In this document: piece by piece, positions 11,718-22,655 of the stretch | Position numbering within the stretch: position 1 is the first letter of the stretch | Layout: each line of letters opens with the position of its first letter | NCBI GenBank assembly: GCA_017983755.1 | Contig: JAGOAU010000020.1 | Coordinates: 1 to 37,981 of the forward strand | Direction of reading: 5' to 3' | Length of the DNA stretch: 37,981 bases | Source: Azonexus sp. | Lineage (GTDB): Bacteria > Pseudomonadota > Gammaproteobacteria > Burkholderiales > Rhodocyclaceae | Translations under genes and position numbers: made by a program | The notes under the pieces: model-generated | Told to the model about the DNA's origin: nothing | The model's input: the letters and a program-made list of their open reading frames with translations, nothing else | Databases searched by the model: none

Positions 11718-12772
11718 TTGGCGATCTCCGCACAGATGTTCGCCACTTCTTCGGTGGCATCGGGCTTGGCCAGGCTGCGGGCCTTTTCGGCCATTTCCAG
11801 CAGTTGACCGCGGCTGTAGTTGCGGATCAGCGCGATCGCGTCCGGCGTCAGTTCGCCCTGCGGCAACAGGAAGGCGCCGCCGACATTGACCAGGAACCTG
11901 GCATTGCCGGTCTGGTGGTCGTCGACCGCATGCGGGAAGGGCACCAGGATGCTGGCGACTCCCGCGGCCGCCAGTTCGGCCACGGTCAGCGCCCCGGCAC
12001 GGCAAATGACCAGGTCGGCCCATTCGTAGGCGCCCGCCATGTCCTCGATGAAGGACACGCAATGTGCCTGGACGCCGACCGCCGCATAATTGGCCTTGAG
12101 CGCCTCGATATGCTTTTCGCCGGCCTGATGGACGATCTGCGGCAGATCGCCGGCACCAAGCAGCGCCATCGCCTGCGGCACCATTTCATTGAGCGCCTGG
12201 GCACCCAGGCTGCCGCCGATGACCAGCAGATGCAATGCCCCGTCGCGCCCGGCGAAGCGCTCGGCCGGCGGGGCGATCTGCGCGATCTCCGGGCGAACCG
12301 GGTTGCCGACCCAGACGCCTTTGGCCAGCACCTCCGGGAAGCCGGTCGCGATGCGGTCGGCGACACCGGCCAGCACGCGGTTGGCCAGCCCGGCCACCGA
12401 ATTCTGTTCATGCACCACCAGCGGCTTGCCGAGCAGCGCCGCCATCATGCCACCCGGGAAGGTGATGTAGCCGCCCATGCCGAGCACGACGTTCGGCTGC
12501 ACCTGGCGGATCGCCTTTTGCGCCTGCCAGAAACCGCGCAGCAGATTGAGCGGCAGCAACAGCTTGCGGAGAATCCCCTTGCCGCGCAATGCCCCGAACT
12601 TGACCCAGACCGTCTCGAAGCCATGCTGCGGCACCAGGCGCGCCTCCATGCCTTCGGGATTGCCGAGCCAGACGACGCGCCAGCCGCGCTCACGCATCTT
12701 CTCGGCGACGGCGAGGGCCGGGAAGATGTGGCCGCCCGTACCGCCGGCCATGATCAGGATGGTCCGGCTCAT
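11714..12772 (-). CDS. murG: MurG, lipid II synthase
   Basis: Peripheral membrane glycosyltransferase (GT28) that adds GlcNAc to lipid I. 352 residues. It has the N-terminal glycine loop [16 protein letters not shown], a second glycine-rich loop [13 protein letters not shown], and the nucleotide-binding [14 protein letters not shown]. The ATG at 12772 overlaps the ftsW stop by four bases (ATGA), which fixes the start. Confidence 0.97.
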   Translation of the reverse strand: MSRTILIMAGGTGGHIFPALAVAEKMRERGWRVVWLGNPEGMEARLVPQHGFETVWVKFGALRGKGILRKLLLPLNLLRGFWQAQKAIRQVQPNVVLGMGGYITFPGGMMAALLGKPLVVHEQNSVAGLANRVLAGVADRIATGFPEVLAKGVWVGNPVRPEIAQIAPPAERFAGRDGALHLLVIGGSLGAQALNEMVPQAMALLGAGDLPQIVHQAGEKHIEALKANYAAVGVQAHCVSFIEDMAGAYEWADLVICRAGALTVAELAAAGVASILVPFPHAVDDHQTGNARFLVNVGGAFLLPQGELTPDAIALIRNYSRGQLLEMAEKARSLAKPDATEEVANICAEIAK

Positions 12773-13932
12773 AGCTTCCCACCCCGCATCAGCTGCCTGT
12801 TCTCCCAATCGACCCGCAGCAGAATCGCCAGCGCCACGCAGTTGGCCAGAATCCCCGAACCGCCAAAACTCATCAGCGGCAGCGTCAGCCCCTTGGTCGG
12901 CAGCAGACCCATATTGACGCCCATGTTGATGAAGGACTGGACGCCGATCCAGATGCCGATGCCCATGGCGACCAACGCAGGGTAGAGGCGGTCGAGCTGC
13001 ACCGACTGGCGGCCGATGGCGAAGGCGCGCTGGACGACCAGCGCGAACAGCGCGATGACCGCCAGCACGCCAAAGAAGCCGAGTTCCTCGGCGATCACGG
13101 CGAGCAGGAAGTCGGTGTGCGCTTCCGGCAGGTAGAAAAGCTTTTCGACACTGGCGCCGAGGCCGACGCCGAACAGTTCGCCGCGCCCGAAGGCGATCAG
13201 CGAATGCGACAGCTGGTAGCCGCGCCCGAAGGCGTCGGCCCACGGATCCATGAAGCCGAAGACGCGATCGCGGCGGTAGGGTGAAACGATGATCAGCACC
13301 GCGAAGGCCGCCAGCAGGCCGATGATCAGCATGGCGAACAGGCGCGCCTTGAGGCCGCCAAGGAACAGGATGCCCATGGCGATCGAGATGATGACGACGA
13401 AGGCGCCGAAGTCCGGCTCCTTGAGCAGCAGCATGCCGACCACAGCCATGGCGCCGAACATCGGGAGGAAAGCCTGCCTGAGGTCATGCATGACGTTGAT
13501 CTTGCGTACGGTGTAGTCGGCTGCGTAGAGCACGGCGAACAGCTTCATCAGTTCCGACGGCTGCAGGTTGACGATCCCCAGCGGCAGCCAGCGGCGGGCG
13601 CCGTTCACGTCCTTGCCGATGCCGGGAATCAGCACAATGGCCAGGAGCACGACGCCGACCATGAACAGGATGGGCGCATAGCGCTGCCAGAGGCTCAGCG
13701 GCACCTGGAAGGCCACCGCGGCGGCGCCGAGGCCGATGGCCAGGAAAACCGCATGGCGCATGAGGTAGTAGGTCGGCTGGTAACCGGTGCCGCGCCCGGC
13801 CTCGGCGATGGCGATCGACGCCGAATAGACCATCACCATGCCGGTGAACAACAGCAGCAGCACGCTCCACAGCAGCGCATAGTCGATTTCCGCCAACTGC
13901 CGGCGTGGCGTTTCGAGGGCGTTGAGCATCAT
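12769..13932 (-). CDS. ftsW: FtsW, SEDS-family septal peptidoglycan polymerase
   Basis: Polytopic SEDS glycosyltransferase that polymerises lipid II at the septum together with FtsI. 387 residues with about ten membrane segments. Recognisable family stretches are [12 protein letters not shown], the GARRWLPLG loop and the [18 protein letters not shown] periplasmic loop with its conserved acidic residue. Two adjacent ATG codons are available; the one at 13932 gives a four-base overlap with the murD stop and is chosen for that reason. Confidence 0.96.
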   Translation of the reverse strand: MMLNALETPRRQLAEIDYALLWSVLLLLFTGMVMVYSASIAIAEAGRGTGYQPTYYLMRHAVFLAIGLGAAAVAFQVPLSLWQRYAPILFMVGVVLLAIVLIPGIGKDVNGARRWLPLGIVNLQPSELMKLFAVLYAADYTVRKINVMHDLRQAFLPMFGAMAVVGMLLLKEPDFGAFVVIISIAMGILFLGGLKARLFAMLIIGLLAAFAVLIIVSPYRRDRVFGFMDPWADAFGRGYQLSHSLIAFGRGELFGVGLGASVEKLFYLPEAHTDFLLAVIAEELGFFGVLAVIALFALVVQRAFAIGRQSVQLDRLYPALVAMGIGIWIGVQSFINMGVNMGLLPTKGLTLPLMSFGGSGILANCVALAILLRVDWENRQLMRGGKL

Positions 13933-15281
13933 GCCGGCAACTCCTTCACGGCCGCGATGAAGGCCTCGGCCCGCTCGGCGTAGTTGCGATACATGTCGAG
14001 GCTGGCGCAGGCCGGCGACAGCAGCACGCAATCGCCCTTTTTCGCCTGGGCAGCCAGCCAGCGCACGGCGTCGGCCATATCGCCGACGATGCGCGTCGGC
14101 ACGCCGCTGCCTTCGAGCGCCATGCCGATGGCCGCGGCATCGCGGCCGATCAGCGCCACGGCACGGCCGTGCTTTTCGAGCGCCGGCTTCAATGGCGAGA
14201 AATCCTGGCCCTTGCCGTCGCCGCCGAGCACGATGGCGACCTTGCGACCCATCCCTTCGATGGCGGCCAGCGTGGCGCCGACGTTGGTGCCCTTGGAGTC
14301 ATCGACGTAGAGCACGCCGGCAATCTCGGCGACTTTTTCGACACGGTGCGGCAGACCGATAAAGGACTTCAGCGGCGCGACCAAACGTTCCGGCGCGACA
14401 CCAATGGCATCGCACAGAGCCAGCGCCGCCATCGCGTTGGCGGCGTTGTGCAAACCGGCCAGTTGCAGGGCGTCGACCGCAACCAGCAGCCTGGCACCTT
14501 TGCAGATCGCGCCGTCGACCAAGCCGTAGTCCAGCCCGCGCGGCGCCGCGTTCAGGCCGAAGGTAAGCATCCTGCGCCCGCAACGGCCGTTGGCCATCGA
14601 CCAGTCATCGTCGCGATTGAGGATCATCGCGCCCTTGCCCTGGAAGACGCGCGACTTGGCGGCAGCGTAGTTGGCCAGGCTGCCGTCGTAGCGGTCGAGG
14701 TGATCTTCCGACACGTTGAGCACGGTCGCCGCGTCGGCCTTCAGGTGATGCGTCGTTTCGAGCTGGAAGCTGGACAGTTCGACCACCCAGACCTCCGGCA
14801 GGCTGCCGGCGTCGAGCGCATCCATCAGCGCATCCAGGGCCGATGGCGAGATGTTGCCGCAGGCGATGGCCGGCACGCCGGCACCGTTCAGCAGGTGAGC
14901 GGTCAGCGCGGTGGTCGTCGTCTTGCCGTTGCTGCCGGTGATGGCGATGATCTTCGAGCCGGGCGCCTGTTCGCGCACGCCGGTGGCGAACAATTCGATT
15001 TCCGAGATCACCGGCACGTCGACCGCAGCGATCGCCGGCGTTGCTTTCGGCACCCCCGGCGACAGCGCGACGATGTCGATGCCGGCGAAGCTTGCGGCAA
15101 CGAACGGCCCGGCAACCACTTCGGCATCCGGCGCAACGCAGGCCAGCGCCTCGCGGTTGGGCGGGTTTTCGCGCGAATCGGCGACGCGAACCAATGCGCC
15201 CTGGCGATGCAGCCACTTGGCCATCGCCAGTCCGGACTCACCAAGCCCGACGACCAGAACGCGTTTGCCCTTGAGTTCCAT
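13929..15281 (-). CDS. murD: MurD, UDP-N-acetylmuramoylalanine--D-glutamate ligase
   Basis: Second Mur ligase, adding D-glutamate. 450 residues. The N-terminal [17 protein letters not shown] loop, the ATP loop [13 protein letters not shown] and the ENLSEDHLD-like [12 protein letters not shown] segment are seen. The start codon overlaps the mraY stop by one base (TAATG). Confidence 0.97.
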   Translation of the reverse strand: MELKGKRVLVVGLGESGLAMAKWLHRQGALVRVADSRENPPNREALACVAPDAEVVAGPFVAASFAGIDIVALSPGVPKATPAIAAVDVPVISEIELFATGVREQAPGSKIIAITGSNGKTTTTALTAHLLNGAGVPAIACGNISPSALDALMDALDAGSLPEVWVVELSSFQLETTHHLKADAATVLNVSEDHLDRYDGSLANYAAAKSRVFQGKGAMILNRDDDWSMANGRCGRRMLTFGLNAAPRGLDYGLVDGAICKGARLLVAVDALQLAGLHNAANAMAALALCDAIGVAPERLVAPLKSFIGLPHRVEKVAEIAGVLYVDDSKGTNVGATLAAIEGMGRKVAIVLGGDGKGQDFSPLKPALEKHGRAVALIGRDAAAIGMALEGSGVPTRIVGDMADAVRWLAAQAKKGDCVLLSPACASLDMYRNYAERAEAFIAAVKELPA

Positions 15282-16384
15282 TAACGCAGCTTCAGCGAAG
15301 ACAGCCCGACCAGCACGAGCATGATGGTGATGATCCAGAAGCGGACGACGACCTGCGTCTCCTTCCAGCCCGTTTGTTCGAAGTGGTGATGCAGCGGCGC
15401 CATGCGCAGGATGCGCCGGCCTTCGCCGAATTTTTTCTTGGTGTATTTGAAGTAGCTGACCTGCAACATCACCGACAGCGTCTCGACGACGAAGACGCCG
15501 CCCATGATCAGCAGGACGATTTCCTGGCGCAGGATGACGGCCACGGTGCCGAGCGCAGCGCCGAGCGCCAGCGCGCCGACATCCCCCATGAACACCTCGG
15601 CCGGATAGGCGTTGAACCACAGGAAACCGAGCCCGGCCCCGGCGATGGCGCCGAGCAGGATGCACAGTTCGCCCGCCCCCGGCACGTAGGGGATGAACAG
15701 GTACTTGGCGAGCACGGCGTGGCCGGTCACGTAGGCGAAGATGGCGAAGGCGGCGGCGATCATCACCGTTGGCATGATCGCGAGGCCGTCGAGGCCATCG
15801 GTCAGGTTTACCGCGTTGCTGGTGCCGACGATGACGAAGTAGGTCAGCGTGATGAAGCCGATGATGCCGAGCGGATAGGCGATGGTCTTGAAGAAGGGCA
15901 CGATCAGCTCGGTCTGCGCCCCGGACTTGGCCGAGAACGCCAGGAACAGCGCCGCCCCGAGGCCGAGCAGCGACTGCCAGAAATATTTCCAGCCGGCCGA
16001 CAGGCCCTTCGGGTCGCGGTAGACCACTTTCTTCCAGTCGTCGTACCAGCCGACGATGCCGAAGCCGAGCGTGACGATCAGCACGGTCCACACGTACTTG
16101 TTGGTCAGGTCGCCCCAGAGCAGAGTCGTGATGCCGATAGCGATCAGGATCAGCACGCCACCCATGGTCGGCGTGCCGGACTTGACCAGATGCGTCTGCG
16201 GGCCGTCGGTACGCACCGCCTGGCCGATCTTCTTCTCGGCCAGCCAGCGGATTACGCGCGGACCGGCGGCGAAGGAAATCAGCAGCGCGGTCATCGCCGC
16301 CAGCACCGTGCGCAGCGTGATGTAATTGAAGACATTGAAAAAACGAATGTCCTGGGCGAGCCATTGGGACAGAGCCAGCAGCAT
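15281..16384 (-). CDS. mraY: MraY, phospho-MurNAc-pentapeptide transferase
   Basis: Integral membrane enzyme that transfers phospho-MurNAc-pentapeptide to undecaprenyl phosphate to make lipid I. 367 residues with about ten membrane helices. Family motifs include [11 protein letters not shown] near residue 72, the [10 protein letters not shown] catalytic segment, [19 protein letters not shown] with a conserved Asp, and the C-terminal MAPLHHHFE motif. The ATG at 16384 overlaps the murF stop by one base. Confidence 0.98.
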   Translation of the reverse strand: MLLALSQWLAQDIRFFNVFNYITLRTVLAAMTALLISFAAGPRVIRWLAEKKIGQAVRTDGPQTHLVKSGTPTMGGVLILIAIGITTLLWGDLTNKYVWTVLIVTLGFGIVGWYDDWKKVVYRDPKGLSAGWKYFWQSLLGLGAALFLAFSAKSGAQTELIVPFFKTIAYPLGIIGFITLTYFVIVGTSNAVNLTDGLDGLAIMPTVMIAAAFAIFAYVTGHAVLAKYLFIPYVPGAGELCILLGAIAGAGLGFLWFNAYPAEVFMGDVGALALGAALGTVAVILRQEIVLLIMGGVFVVETLSVMLQVSYFKYTKKKFGEGRRILRMAPLHHHFEQTGWKETQVVVRFWIITIMLVLVGLSSLKLR

Positions 16385-17742
16385 CAGTTTTTCTCCCCGG
16401 CGGCGATGGCATCGGCCACCCGCTCCATCTTCATGAAGCGCGAGCCTTTGACCAGAACGGTGGTTTCCGGGCCCAATTCCTTGTTGACCGCAGCAATCAG
16501 CTTTTCAAGGTTGCAGAAATGCCGCGCGCCCTCGCCGAAGTTGCGCACCGCCTGCTGGCTGGCATCGCCCAGCGCGAACAGGCGATCGATGCCCTGGCTC
16601 TTGGCGTAACCGCCAATTTCATCGTGATATTGGCCGCTGGCCTCGCCAATTTCGCCCATGTCGCCGAGCACCAGCACCTTGTGGCCGACCGTCGCGGCCA
16701 GCACGTCGATCCCGGCACGCACCGAATCGGGATTGGCGTTGTAGGTATCGTCGAGCACCACGGCACCAGCGATGCCCGGGCGCTTCTGCAGCCGCCCCTT
16801 GACCCCGGCGAAGCTTTCCAGCCCGGCGACCACGGCCGCCAGCGGCACGCCGGCTGCCAGGCAAGCCGCTGCGGCAGCGACGGCGTTGCGCGCGTTATGG
16901 CGGCCGGGCACCGGCAGGCGCAATTCGGCATTTCCTTCCGCCGCCTCCAGCGTCAGCAAGGTTTCGAGTCCGTGCTGACGCACCGCACCGAACACATCGG
17001 CCGGGTGCTCGATGCCGAAACTGCGAAGCGCATGCGTGCCGGCCATCTGGCGCCAGAGGCCCGCATAGGCGTCGTCGACATTGACCACGGCGACACCGTC
17101 GGCAGTCAGGCCGCCGAAAATGCTGCCCTTTTCGCGCGCCACTTCGTCCATGTCGCCCATCCCCTCGAGGTGGGCGCGCTGGGCGTTGGTGATGACCGCC
17201 ACCGTCGGCGCACCCAGCGGCGCCAGATAGGCGATCTCGCCCGGATGGTTCATGCCCATCTCGATCACCGCTGCGCGATGGCCGTCATTCAGGCCGAGCA
17301 GGGTGAGCGGCAGGCCGATGTCGTTGTTCAGGTTGCCGCGCGTCGCCAGCACCGCGTCGCCGAATTGGGCCTTGAGAATGGTGGCGATCATTTCCTTGGT
17401 CGTCGTCTTGCCATTGGAGCCGGTTACGGCGATCACCGGCAGGCTGAAACGGGCGCGCCATGCGGCGGCCAGCCTGCCGAGGGCGATCCGCGTGTCGTCG
17501 ACGACCAATGCCGAAACACCCGCCGGCACCCGCGTCGCATCGCTGACCAGCAACGCCATCGCTCCCGAAGTGACGGCCTGATCGAGAAAGTCGTGTGCAT
17601 CGAAACGCTCGCCGCGCAGGGCGACGAACAATTGTCCGGCGCTCACCGCGCGCGTGTCGGTCGACACGCCGGCAATCGCCAGATCGGCGCCGAGCAGGCT
17701 GGCGCCGATGGCGCGCTGAATATCGGAGAGCAACCAATTCAT
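16384..17742 (-). CDS. murF: MurF, UDP-MurNAc-tripeptide--D-Ala-D-Ala ligase
   Basis: Last Mur ligase, adding D-Ala-D-Ala to complete the pentapeptide. 452 residues. The UDP-binding [20 protein letters not shown] region opens the protein, and the ATP loop is [13 protein letters not shown]. The [15 protein letters not shown] motif and C-terminal [14 protein letters not shown] are typical. Two starts are possible: GTG at 17745 or ATG at 17742. The ATG is preferred because the AGAGGTG ribosome site is then 5 bases away instead of 2. Confidence 0.97.
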   Translation of the reverse strand: MNWLLSDIQRAIGASLLGADLAIAGVSTDTRAVSAGQLFVALRGERFDAHDFLDQAVTSGAMALLVSDATRVPAGVSALVVDDTRIALGRLAAAWRARFSLPVIAVTGSNGKTTTKEMIATILKAQFGDAVLATRGNLNNDIGLPLTLLGLNDGHRAAVIEMGMNHPGEIAYLAPLGAPTVAVITNAQRAHLEGMGDMDEVAREKGSIFGGLTADGVAVVNVDDAYAGLWRQMAGTHALRSFGIEHPADVFGAVRQHGLETLLTLEAAEGNAELRLPVPGRHNARNAVAAAAACLAAGVPLAAVVAGLESFAGVKGRLQKRPGIAGAVVLDDTYNANPDSVRAGIDVLAATVGHKVLVLGDMGEIGEASGQYHDEIGGYAKSQGIDRLFALGDASQQAVRNFGEGARHFCNLEKLIAAVNKELGPETTVLVKGSRFMKMERVADAIAAGEKN

Positions 17743-19205
17743 CACGCCACCTCTCGCCTGCCCTGGCGACGCAGTTCGAACGCGCCGCGCGCATGTTCAA
17801 GATCGGAGAACGGCGTCCGCACCCCGGCGCTTTCCTGGTAAGCCTCATGCCCTTTCCCGGCCAACAGCACAACGTCGGCATCCGCCGCCGCAGTGATGGC
17901 GCGGCGGATGGCCAGCGCCCGATCGGGTTCGATTTCGGCCTGTGCCACACCAACCCGGATGTCGGCGATGATCTGCGCCGGATCCTCGCTCCGCGGATTA
18001 TCACTGGTCAGCAGCACGCGGTCGGCGAGACGTGCAGCCACTTCCCCCATCTGCGGACGCTTGCCCTTGTCGCGATCGCCGCCGCAGCCAAAGATGACGC
18101 TCAGGCAGCCACCGCGCGCCGCCGCAACGTCGCGCAGGGTCAACAGGACGTTCTCCAGCGCATCCGGCGTATGCGCATAATCGACAACGACCAGCGGCTC
18201 GCCGACACCTCCCAGGCGCTCCATGCGTCCGGCCGGCGCCTGCAATGCCGCCAGCCGGCGCGCGATTTCCACGGCATCGACACCGGCGTCGTGCAGGACG
18301 GCGGCGACGGCCAGCAGGTTGGAGATGTTGTAGCGTCCGAGCAGCGCCGTTTCGACCGCCGCCCGGCCGTTCGGCAGAACCAGTTCGAAACGCTGGCCAA
18401 GCGCGGTGTCAGTCAGTTGTTCGGCGCGCACGTCCCCGCTCTCGCCGATGGCGTAGCCGAGTACCGAGCGCGCCGTCGTCACGGCGGCCAGCTTGCGGCC
18501 GAGCCCATCGTCGAGATTGATGACCGCCGTGCGCAGGCCGGGCCAGGCGAACAACTTTTCCTTGGCCGCCGCATAGGCTTCCATGCTGCCGTGGTAGTCG
18601 AGGTGATCGCGGGTGAAATTGGTGAAGACCGCGACATCGACCCGGGCGCCGTTCATTCGCCCCTCCTCGATGCCGATCGAACTCGCCTCGAGCGCGCATG
18701 CTGTCGCCCCGTCACGGTGAAAGCCAGCCAGCAGGCGCATCAACATCGTCGCTTCCGGCGTCGTGAACCCGGTTTCGACCAGCGCCCCCGGGAAGCCGGC
18801 GCCCAGCGTACCGATCACCGCGCAACGCCCGTCCAGGGCAGCGGCAATGAACTGGCTTACCGTGGTCTTGCCGTTGGTGCCGGTGATCGCGATCAGCGAC
18901 AGCGCAGCGCTCGGCTCGCCGTAGACCGCATGGGCCAGCGGCCCGGCCAGCGCGCGCAGGCCGTCGACCGGGAAGTTCGCTGCGGTCAACGCCGGATTCC
19001 AGGCAAAATCGCCACCCGCCTGCCACAGCACGGCAACCGCGCCGCGGGCGACGGCATCGGCGATGTAGCGGCGGCCATCGGCGAGATCGCCGGGATAGGC
19101 GAGGAAAACATCGCCGGGCTGAACCTGGCGGCTGTCGTCGGCCACCCCGCCGGGCTGGACACCCAGTGCCTTCAGGCGGGCGAGGATCTCTTGCACCCGG
19201 CTCAC
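17742..19205 (-). CDS. murE: MurE, UDP-MurNAc-dipeptide--meso-diaminopimelate ligase
   Basis: Third Mur ligase. 487 residues. The ATP loop is GTNGKTTVSQFI. The C-terminal substrate motif reads DNPRSEDP; DNPR is the version that selects meso-diaminopimelate over lysine, fitting Gram-negative peptidoglycan. There is no suitable ATG: a GTG at 19205 overlaps the ftsI stop by four bases (GTGA) and has AAGGGG 5 bases upstream, so it is taken as the start. In-frame sequence further upstream runs through ftsI and is not coding in this frame. Confidence 0.96.
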   Translation of the reverse strand: MSRVQEILARLKALGVQPGGVADDSRQVQPGDVFLAYPGDLADGRRYIADAVARGAVAVLWQAGGDFAWNPALTAANFPVDGLRALAGPLAHAVYGEPSAALSLIAITGTNGKTTVSQFIAAALDGRCAVIGTLGAGFPGALVETGFTTPEATMLMRLLAGFHRDGATACALEASSIGIEEGRMNGARVDVAVFTNFTRDHLDYHGSMEAYAAAKEKLFAWPGLRTAVINLDDGLGRKLAAVTTARSVLGYAIGESGDVRAEQLTDTALGQRFELVLPNGRAAVETALLGRYNISNLLAVAAVLHDAGVDAVEIARRLAALQAPAGRMERLGGVGEPLVVVDYAHTPDALENVLLTLRDVAAARGGCLSVIFGCGGDRDKGKRPQMGEVAARLADRVLLTSDNPRSEDPAQIIADIRVGVAQAEIEPDRALAIRRAITAAADADVVLLAGKGHEAYQESAGVRTPFSDLEHARGAFELRRQGRREVA

Positions 19206-20950
19206 AGCCGCCCCTTCTTGTTGCTTGCGTCGGCCACCTGCAGCGGTGCGTCGGGAAGAATACCGAGGGTGCGCAGCGAGGCACCCATCACCTGCGAGAA
19301 CACCGGGGCCGCCACCTCGCCGCCATAGTGCTTGCCGGCACTGGGTTCGTCGATCATCACCGCGACGATGAGGCGGGGATCGGAAACCGGCGCGAAGCCG
19401 ACAAAGGCCGATACATACTTGTTGGCATAGGCGCCGCCCTCCAGCTTGTGGGCGGTCCCGGTCTTGCCGCCGACCCGGTAACCGGGCACCCGCGCCTTGG
19501 GCGCCGTGCCCTCGGGCCCCGCCGCCATTTCGAGCATGGCGCGCATTTCGCGCGCGGTTTCCACGGAAAACACCGGCACGCCATGTACGAGCTGCTCGTC
19601 CGTCTTGAGCAAAGACAGCGGGATCAGGTCGCCGTCGCGGGCGAACACTGAATAGGCACGCGCCAGCTGGATCAGGCTGACCGAGATGCCGTGCCCGTAG
19701 GACATCGTCGCCTGCTCGATCGGCCGCCAGTTCTTCCAGGGCCGCAGACGCCCCGTGACCTCTCCGGGAAAACCGAGCTGCGGCAACTGTCCGAAGCCGA
19801 CCGCGTCGAACATCTGCCACATCTCCTGCGGCGGCAGGGTCAGCGCCATCTTGGTGACGCCGACATTGGACGACTTCTGGATCACCTGCGCCACGGTAAG
19901 CGCGCCATGGGGGTGGGCATCCGAGATGGTGGCGCTGCCGATGGTGATGCGGCCCGGCGCGCAGTTGATCACCGTCTCGGGCCGGAACTTGCCCTTTTCC
20001 ATGGCCAGCGCTGCGGTAAACGGCTTCAGAGTGGAACCCGGCTCGAAGGTGTCGGTCAGCGCCCGATTGCGCAACTGCGCGCCCGACAGGGCTTCGCGAT
20101 TGTTCGGGTTATAGGTCGGCAGATTGACCAGTGCCAGAATCTCGCCGGTCCGCGTATCGATGACGATGGCGCCACCTGCCTTGGCCCGGTGGGCCTCGAC
20201 CGCCGCCTTGAGCTGGCTGTAGGCCAGGTACTGGATCTTGGAATCGAGCGCCAGGCGGATATCCTTGCCGTCCTGCGGCGGCTTCAGTGCCCCGACGTCC
20301 TCGATGATGTTGCCACGCCGGTCGCGAATCACGCTGCGGCTGCCGGCGCGCCCGAGCAAACTCGGCTGGAATGCCAGCTCGACACCCTCCAGCCCCTTGT
20401 CATCGACGCCGGTGAAGCCGACGATGTGCGCCGTCATGTCGCCGGTCGGGTAATAGCGGCGATATTCCTTTTCCTGATGCACGCCGGGCAGCTTGAGCGC
20501 GGCGATGCGGTCGGCGGTCTCCGGCGGCACCTGGCGCTTGACGAAGACGAAGGTCTTTTCCGGCGCGATCTTGCCGTCCAGCTCGCGCACGCTCATGTCA
20601 AGCAAGGCCGCCAGCTGCTGCTTCTGCGCGCCGCTCATGGTCCGCGCGTCGCCGGGAATCGCCCAGATCGACTTCATCGGCGTCGACACCGCCAGCATGT
20701 CGCCATTGCGGTCGACAATCTTGCCGCGCGAGGCCGAGACCTCGATGTCGCGGCGGTAACGCGACTCGCCCTTCTCCTGCAGAAAATCGTTGTTGATCAC
20801 CTGCAGATAGAAACCGCGTCCGACCAGCGCCGCAAAGGCACCCATCAGCAGCAGGCCGACAGTCCGCGAACGCCAGCCCTGCAGGGCCAGTTGCAGGACC
20901 GGGCTTTCAGCAAAGCGATGGCCGCGCTGCGGGCGACGACGGACGACCAT
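19202..20950 (-). CDS. ftsI: FtsI, septal transpeptidase (penicillin-binding protein 3 class)
   Basis: Class B penicillin-binding protein that crosslinks septal peptidoglycan with FtsW. 582 residues: a basic cytoplasmic end, one membrane helix (about 30-50), a pedestal domain, and the transpeptidase domain. Catalytic motifs are complete: S306-x-x-K309 (STLK), S360-S-N362, and K496-T-G498. The ATG at 20950 overlaps the ftsL stop by one base. Confidence 0.97.
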   Translation of the reverse strand: MVVRRRPQRGHRFAESPVLQLALQGWRSRTVGLLLMGAFAALVGRGFYLQVINNDFLQEKGESRYRRDIEVSASRGKIVDRNGDMLAVSTPMKSIWAIPGDARTMSGAQKQQLAALLDMSVRELDGKIAPEKTFVFVKRQVPPETADRIAALKLPGVHQEKEYRRYYPTGDMTAHIVGFTGVDDKGLEGVELAFQPSLLGRAGSRSVIRDRRGNIIEDVGALKPPQDGKDIRLALDSKIQYLAYSQLKAAVEAHRAKAGGAIVIDTRTGEILALVNLPTYNPNNREALSGAQLRNRALTDTFEPGSTLKPFTAALAMEKGKFRPETVINCAPGRITIGSATISDAHPHGALTVAQVIQKSSNVGVTKMALTLPPQEMWQMFDAVGFGQLPQLGFPGEVTGRLRPWKNWRPIEQATMSYGHGISVSLIQLARAYSVFARDGDLIPLSLLKTDEQLVHGVPVFSVETAREMRAMLEMAAGPEGTAPKARVPGYRVGGKTGTAHKLEGGAYANKYVSAFVGFAPVSDPRLIVAVMIDEPSAGKHYGGEVAAPVFSQVMGASLRTLGILPDAPLQVADASNKKGRL

Positions 20951-21240
20951 CAGCGGCCACCCTTCTTCTTTGCCGCGGCGACCGGCCTGTCCACCACCTT
21001 GCCGACGGCATCCGGCGTAACCATGTGCAGGCGGTCGCGCGCGATCTTTTCGATCCGCGGATGCGTCGCCCAGGTGGATAACTCCAACTGTAGTTGCCCG
21101 TATTCGATATCCAGCTTGCGCACCCGCTCCTGCTCGCCCTCAAGATCCTGAAACAACTTGCGCGCGCGGTGCTGGGAGGTCACCACACCCAGTGCACAAA
21201 CGACGGCGATCAGAAGAAGGATCATGTTAAAACGAACCAT
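20950..21240 (-). CDS. ftsL: FtsL, divisome membrane protein
   Basis: Small bitopic protein of the FtsQ-FtsL-FtsB complex. 96 residues: one membrane helix (about 3-22) followed by a coiled-coil-like stretch (about 26-60) and a basic tail ending AAAKKKGGR. Assignment is by position between rsmH and ftsI plus this architecture, since FtsL sequences are poorly conserved. The start overlaps the rsmH stop by one base. Confidence 0.92.
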   Translation of the reverse strand: MVRFNMILLLIAVVCALGVVTSQHRARKLFQDLEGEQERVRKLDIEYGQLQLELSTWATHPRIEKIARDRLHMVTPDAVGKVVDRPVAAAKKKGGR

Positions 21241-22166
21241 TACAGTTTTTCGGCAACGCGCATCACGGCGCTGCGCGCCCGCGGATTGGCGGCGACTTCA
21301 GCGGCCGACGGCTTGATCGCCTTGCCAACTAGGCGCAGTTTGGGTTTCGGCAACTGGTCGGCGCGCAGCGGCAGGTTCTTTGGCAGGTCGTCGGCGCTCG
21401 ACTGCCGGCGCATGAAGTTCTTGACGATACGGTCTTCCAGCGAATGAAAGGAAATGACCACCAGCCGCCCGCCCGGCTTCAGCAGTTCGAGCGCCTGCGG
21501 CAGCGCTACTTCCAGCTGGCCGAGTTCCTGATTGATATGAATCCGTAGAGCTTGAAAGCTGCGCGTCGCCGCGTCCTGCCCTGGCTCACGGGTGCGCACG
21601 GCCGCGCGTACAAGGGCCGCGAACTGCGCTGTGGTGACAATGGGCTGTTCGAGCCGAGCAGCCACAACCTTCTTTGCAATCTGGAAAGCAAACCGTTCTT
21701 CGCCATAATCCCTGATGACCTCCGTTATATCCCTGATTTCGGCCCGCGCCAGCCACTCGGCCGCCGTTTCACCCTGTGTCGTATCCATGCGCATGTCGAG
21801 TGGCGCGTCATGGCGAAAACTGAAGCCGCGACCGCCGTCGTTGATCTGTGGCGACGAAACGCCGATGTCGAAGAGGATCCCGTCCACGTCGTTTACACCG
21901 GCTTCGTGCGCCGCTTCGGCAATTTCACCAAAGGCGCGATGGACCAGCCGAAAACGCGGATCGTTGATTGCCGCACCCGCCGCAATCGCCTGCGGGTCGC
22001 GGTCGACCGCCACCAGGCGGCCTTTTTCGCCGAGCGCCGAAAGAATGCGGCGGCTATGCCCGCCACGCCCGAAAGTGGCATCCATATAGACGCCGTCAGC
22101 CTTGATCGCCAGGGACTCTACCGCCTCTTCAAGCAGCACCGTGACGTGGGTGCCACCCGCAGTCAC
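21240..22166 (-). CDS. rsmH: RsmH, 16S rRNA (cytosine-1402 N4)-methyltransferase
   Basis: SAM-dependent methyltransferase (formerly MraW) that modifies C1402 in the ribosomal P-site region. 308 residues. The N-terminus has [13 protein letters not shown] and the SAM loop is [14 protein letters not shown]. The [13 protein letters not shown] motif and the C-terminal [12 protein letters not shown] motif are characteristic. The start is a GTG at 22166 overlapping the mraZ stop by four bases (GTGA). Confidence 0.97.
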   Translation of the reverse strand: MTAGGTHVTVLLEEAVESLAIKADGVYMDATFGRGGHSRRILSALGEKGRLVAVDRDPQAIAAGAAINDPRFRLVHRAFGEIAEAAHEAGVNDVDGILFDIGVSSPQINDGGRGFSFRHDAPLDMRMDTTQGETAAEWLARAEIRDITEVIRDYGEERFAFQIAKKVVAARLEQPIVTTAQFAALVRAAVRTREPGQDAATRSFQALRIHINQELGQLEVALPQALELLKPGGRLVVISFHSLEDRIVKNFMRRQSSADDLPKNLPLRADQLPKPKLRLVGKAIKPSAAEVAANPRARSAVMRVAEKL

Positions 22167-22609
22167 AGCACCAGATCCCCGAATCCCGGTGGCAGGTCAC
22201 CGGACAGCACCTCCGCAGCCAGGTCGTTCTGCTGCTTCCAGCCCGCCTCGCTCCAGATCTCGAAATGGCTTCCCATTCCGACCAGGTAAACGGTCTTTTC
22301 GAACTGTGCGTACTCGCGCAACTCCGGCGCGACCAGCAGGCGCCCGGCCGAATCCAGCGCTTCGCTGCGGGCATTGCCGACCAGAACGCGCTTGATCGCC
22401 GCGGTCCGTGAATCGAGGCTGGAGGCCTTGAGGATCTGATCGCGAATCGGCTGCCACGCCGGCGACGGGTAGAGCAACAGGCAGCGATGCGGATGCGCGG
22501 TCAGAACCAGCGAGCCCTCGGCGGCGGCGAGCAGGGTCTCGCGGTGCCTTGCCGGTATGGCAAGCCGCCCCTTCGCATCCAGACTGAGTGCCGCAGCCCC
22601 CTCGAACAT
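22163..22609 (-). CDS. mraZ: MraZ, transcriptional regulator of the dcw cluster
   Basis: AbrB-fold (SpoVT-AbrB type) DNA-binding protein that, in the studied enterobacterial case, represses its own operon. 148 residues with two tandem repeats of the swapped-hairpin motif: [16 protein letters not shown] at about 9-24 and [17 protein letters not shown] in the second half. It is the first gene of the dcw cluster. Its upstream region carries matching GTGGG boxes on the promoter, which supports autoregulation here. Confidence 0.96.
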   Translation of the reverse strand: MFEGAAALSLDAKGRLAIPARHRETLLAAAEGSLVLTAHPHRCLLLYPSPAWQPIRDQILKASSLDSRTAAIKRVLVGNARSEALDSAGRLLVAPELREYAQFEKTVYLVGMGSHFEIWSEAGWKQQNDLAAEVLSGDLPPGFGDLVL

Positions 22610-22624
22610 CTCCGCCTCGCTCCT

Positions 22625-22655
22625 CGTTTACCCACAATTCAACACGTTTACCCAC
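22625..22655 (-). promoter_or_regulatory. MraZ boxes upstream of mraZ
   Basis: Read on the minus strand there are two identical GTGGGTAAACG copies (22645-22655 and 22625-22635) exactly 20 bp apart, with a degenerate GTGTT midway. This gives GTGGG-N5-GTGTT-N5-GTGGG, a 10-bp period. It matches the known pattern of TGGG-type repeats with 5-base spacers bound by MraZ in E. coli. The first box overlaps the -10 hexamer by two bases, ideal for repression. Confidence 0.82.

Noticed and set aside
17595-19328. A 577-codon plus-strand open frame opposite murE/murF
   Set aside because: Antisense shadow in high-GC sequence; MurE and MurF on the minus strand carry all their catalytic motifs.
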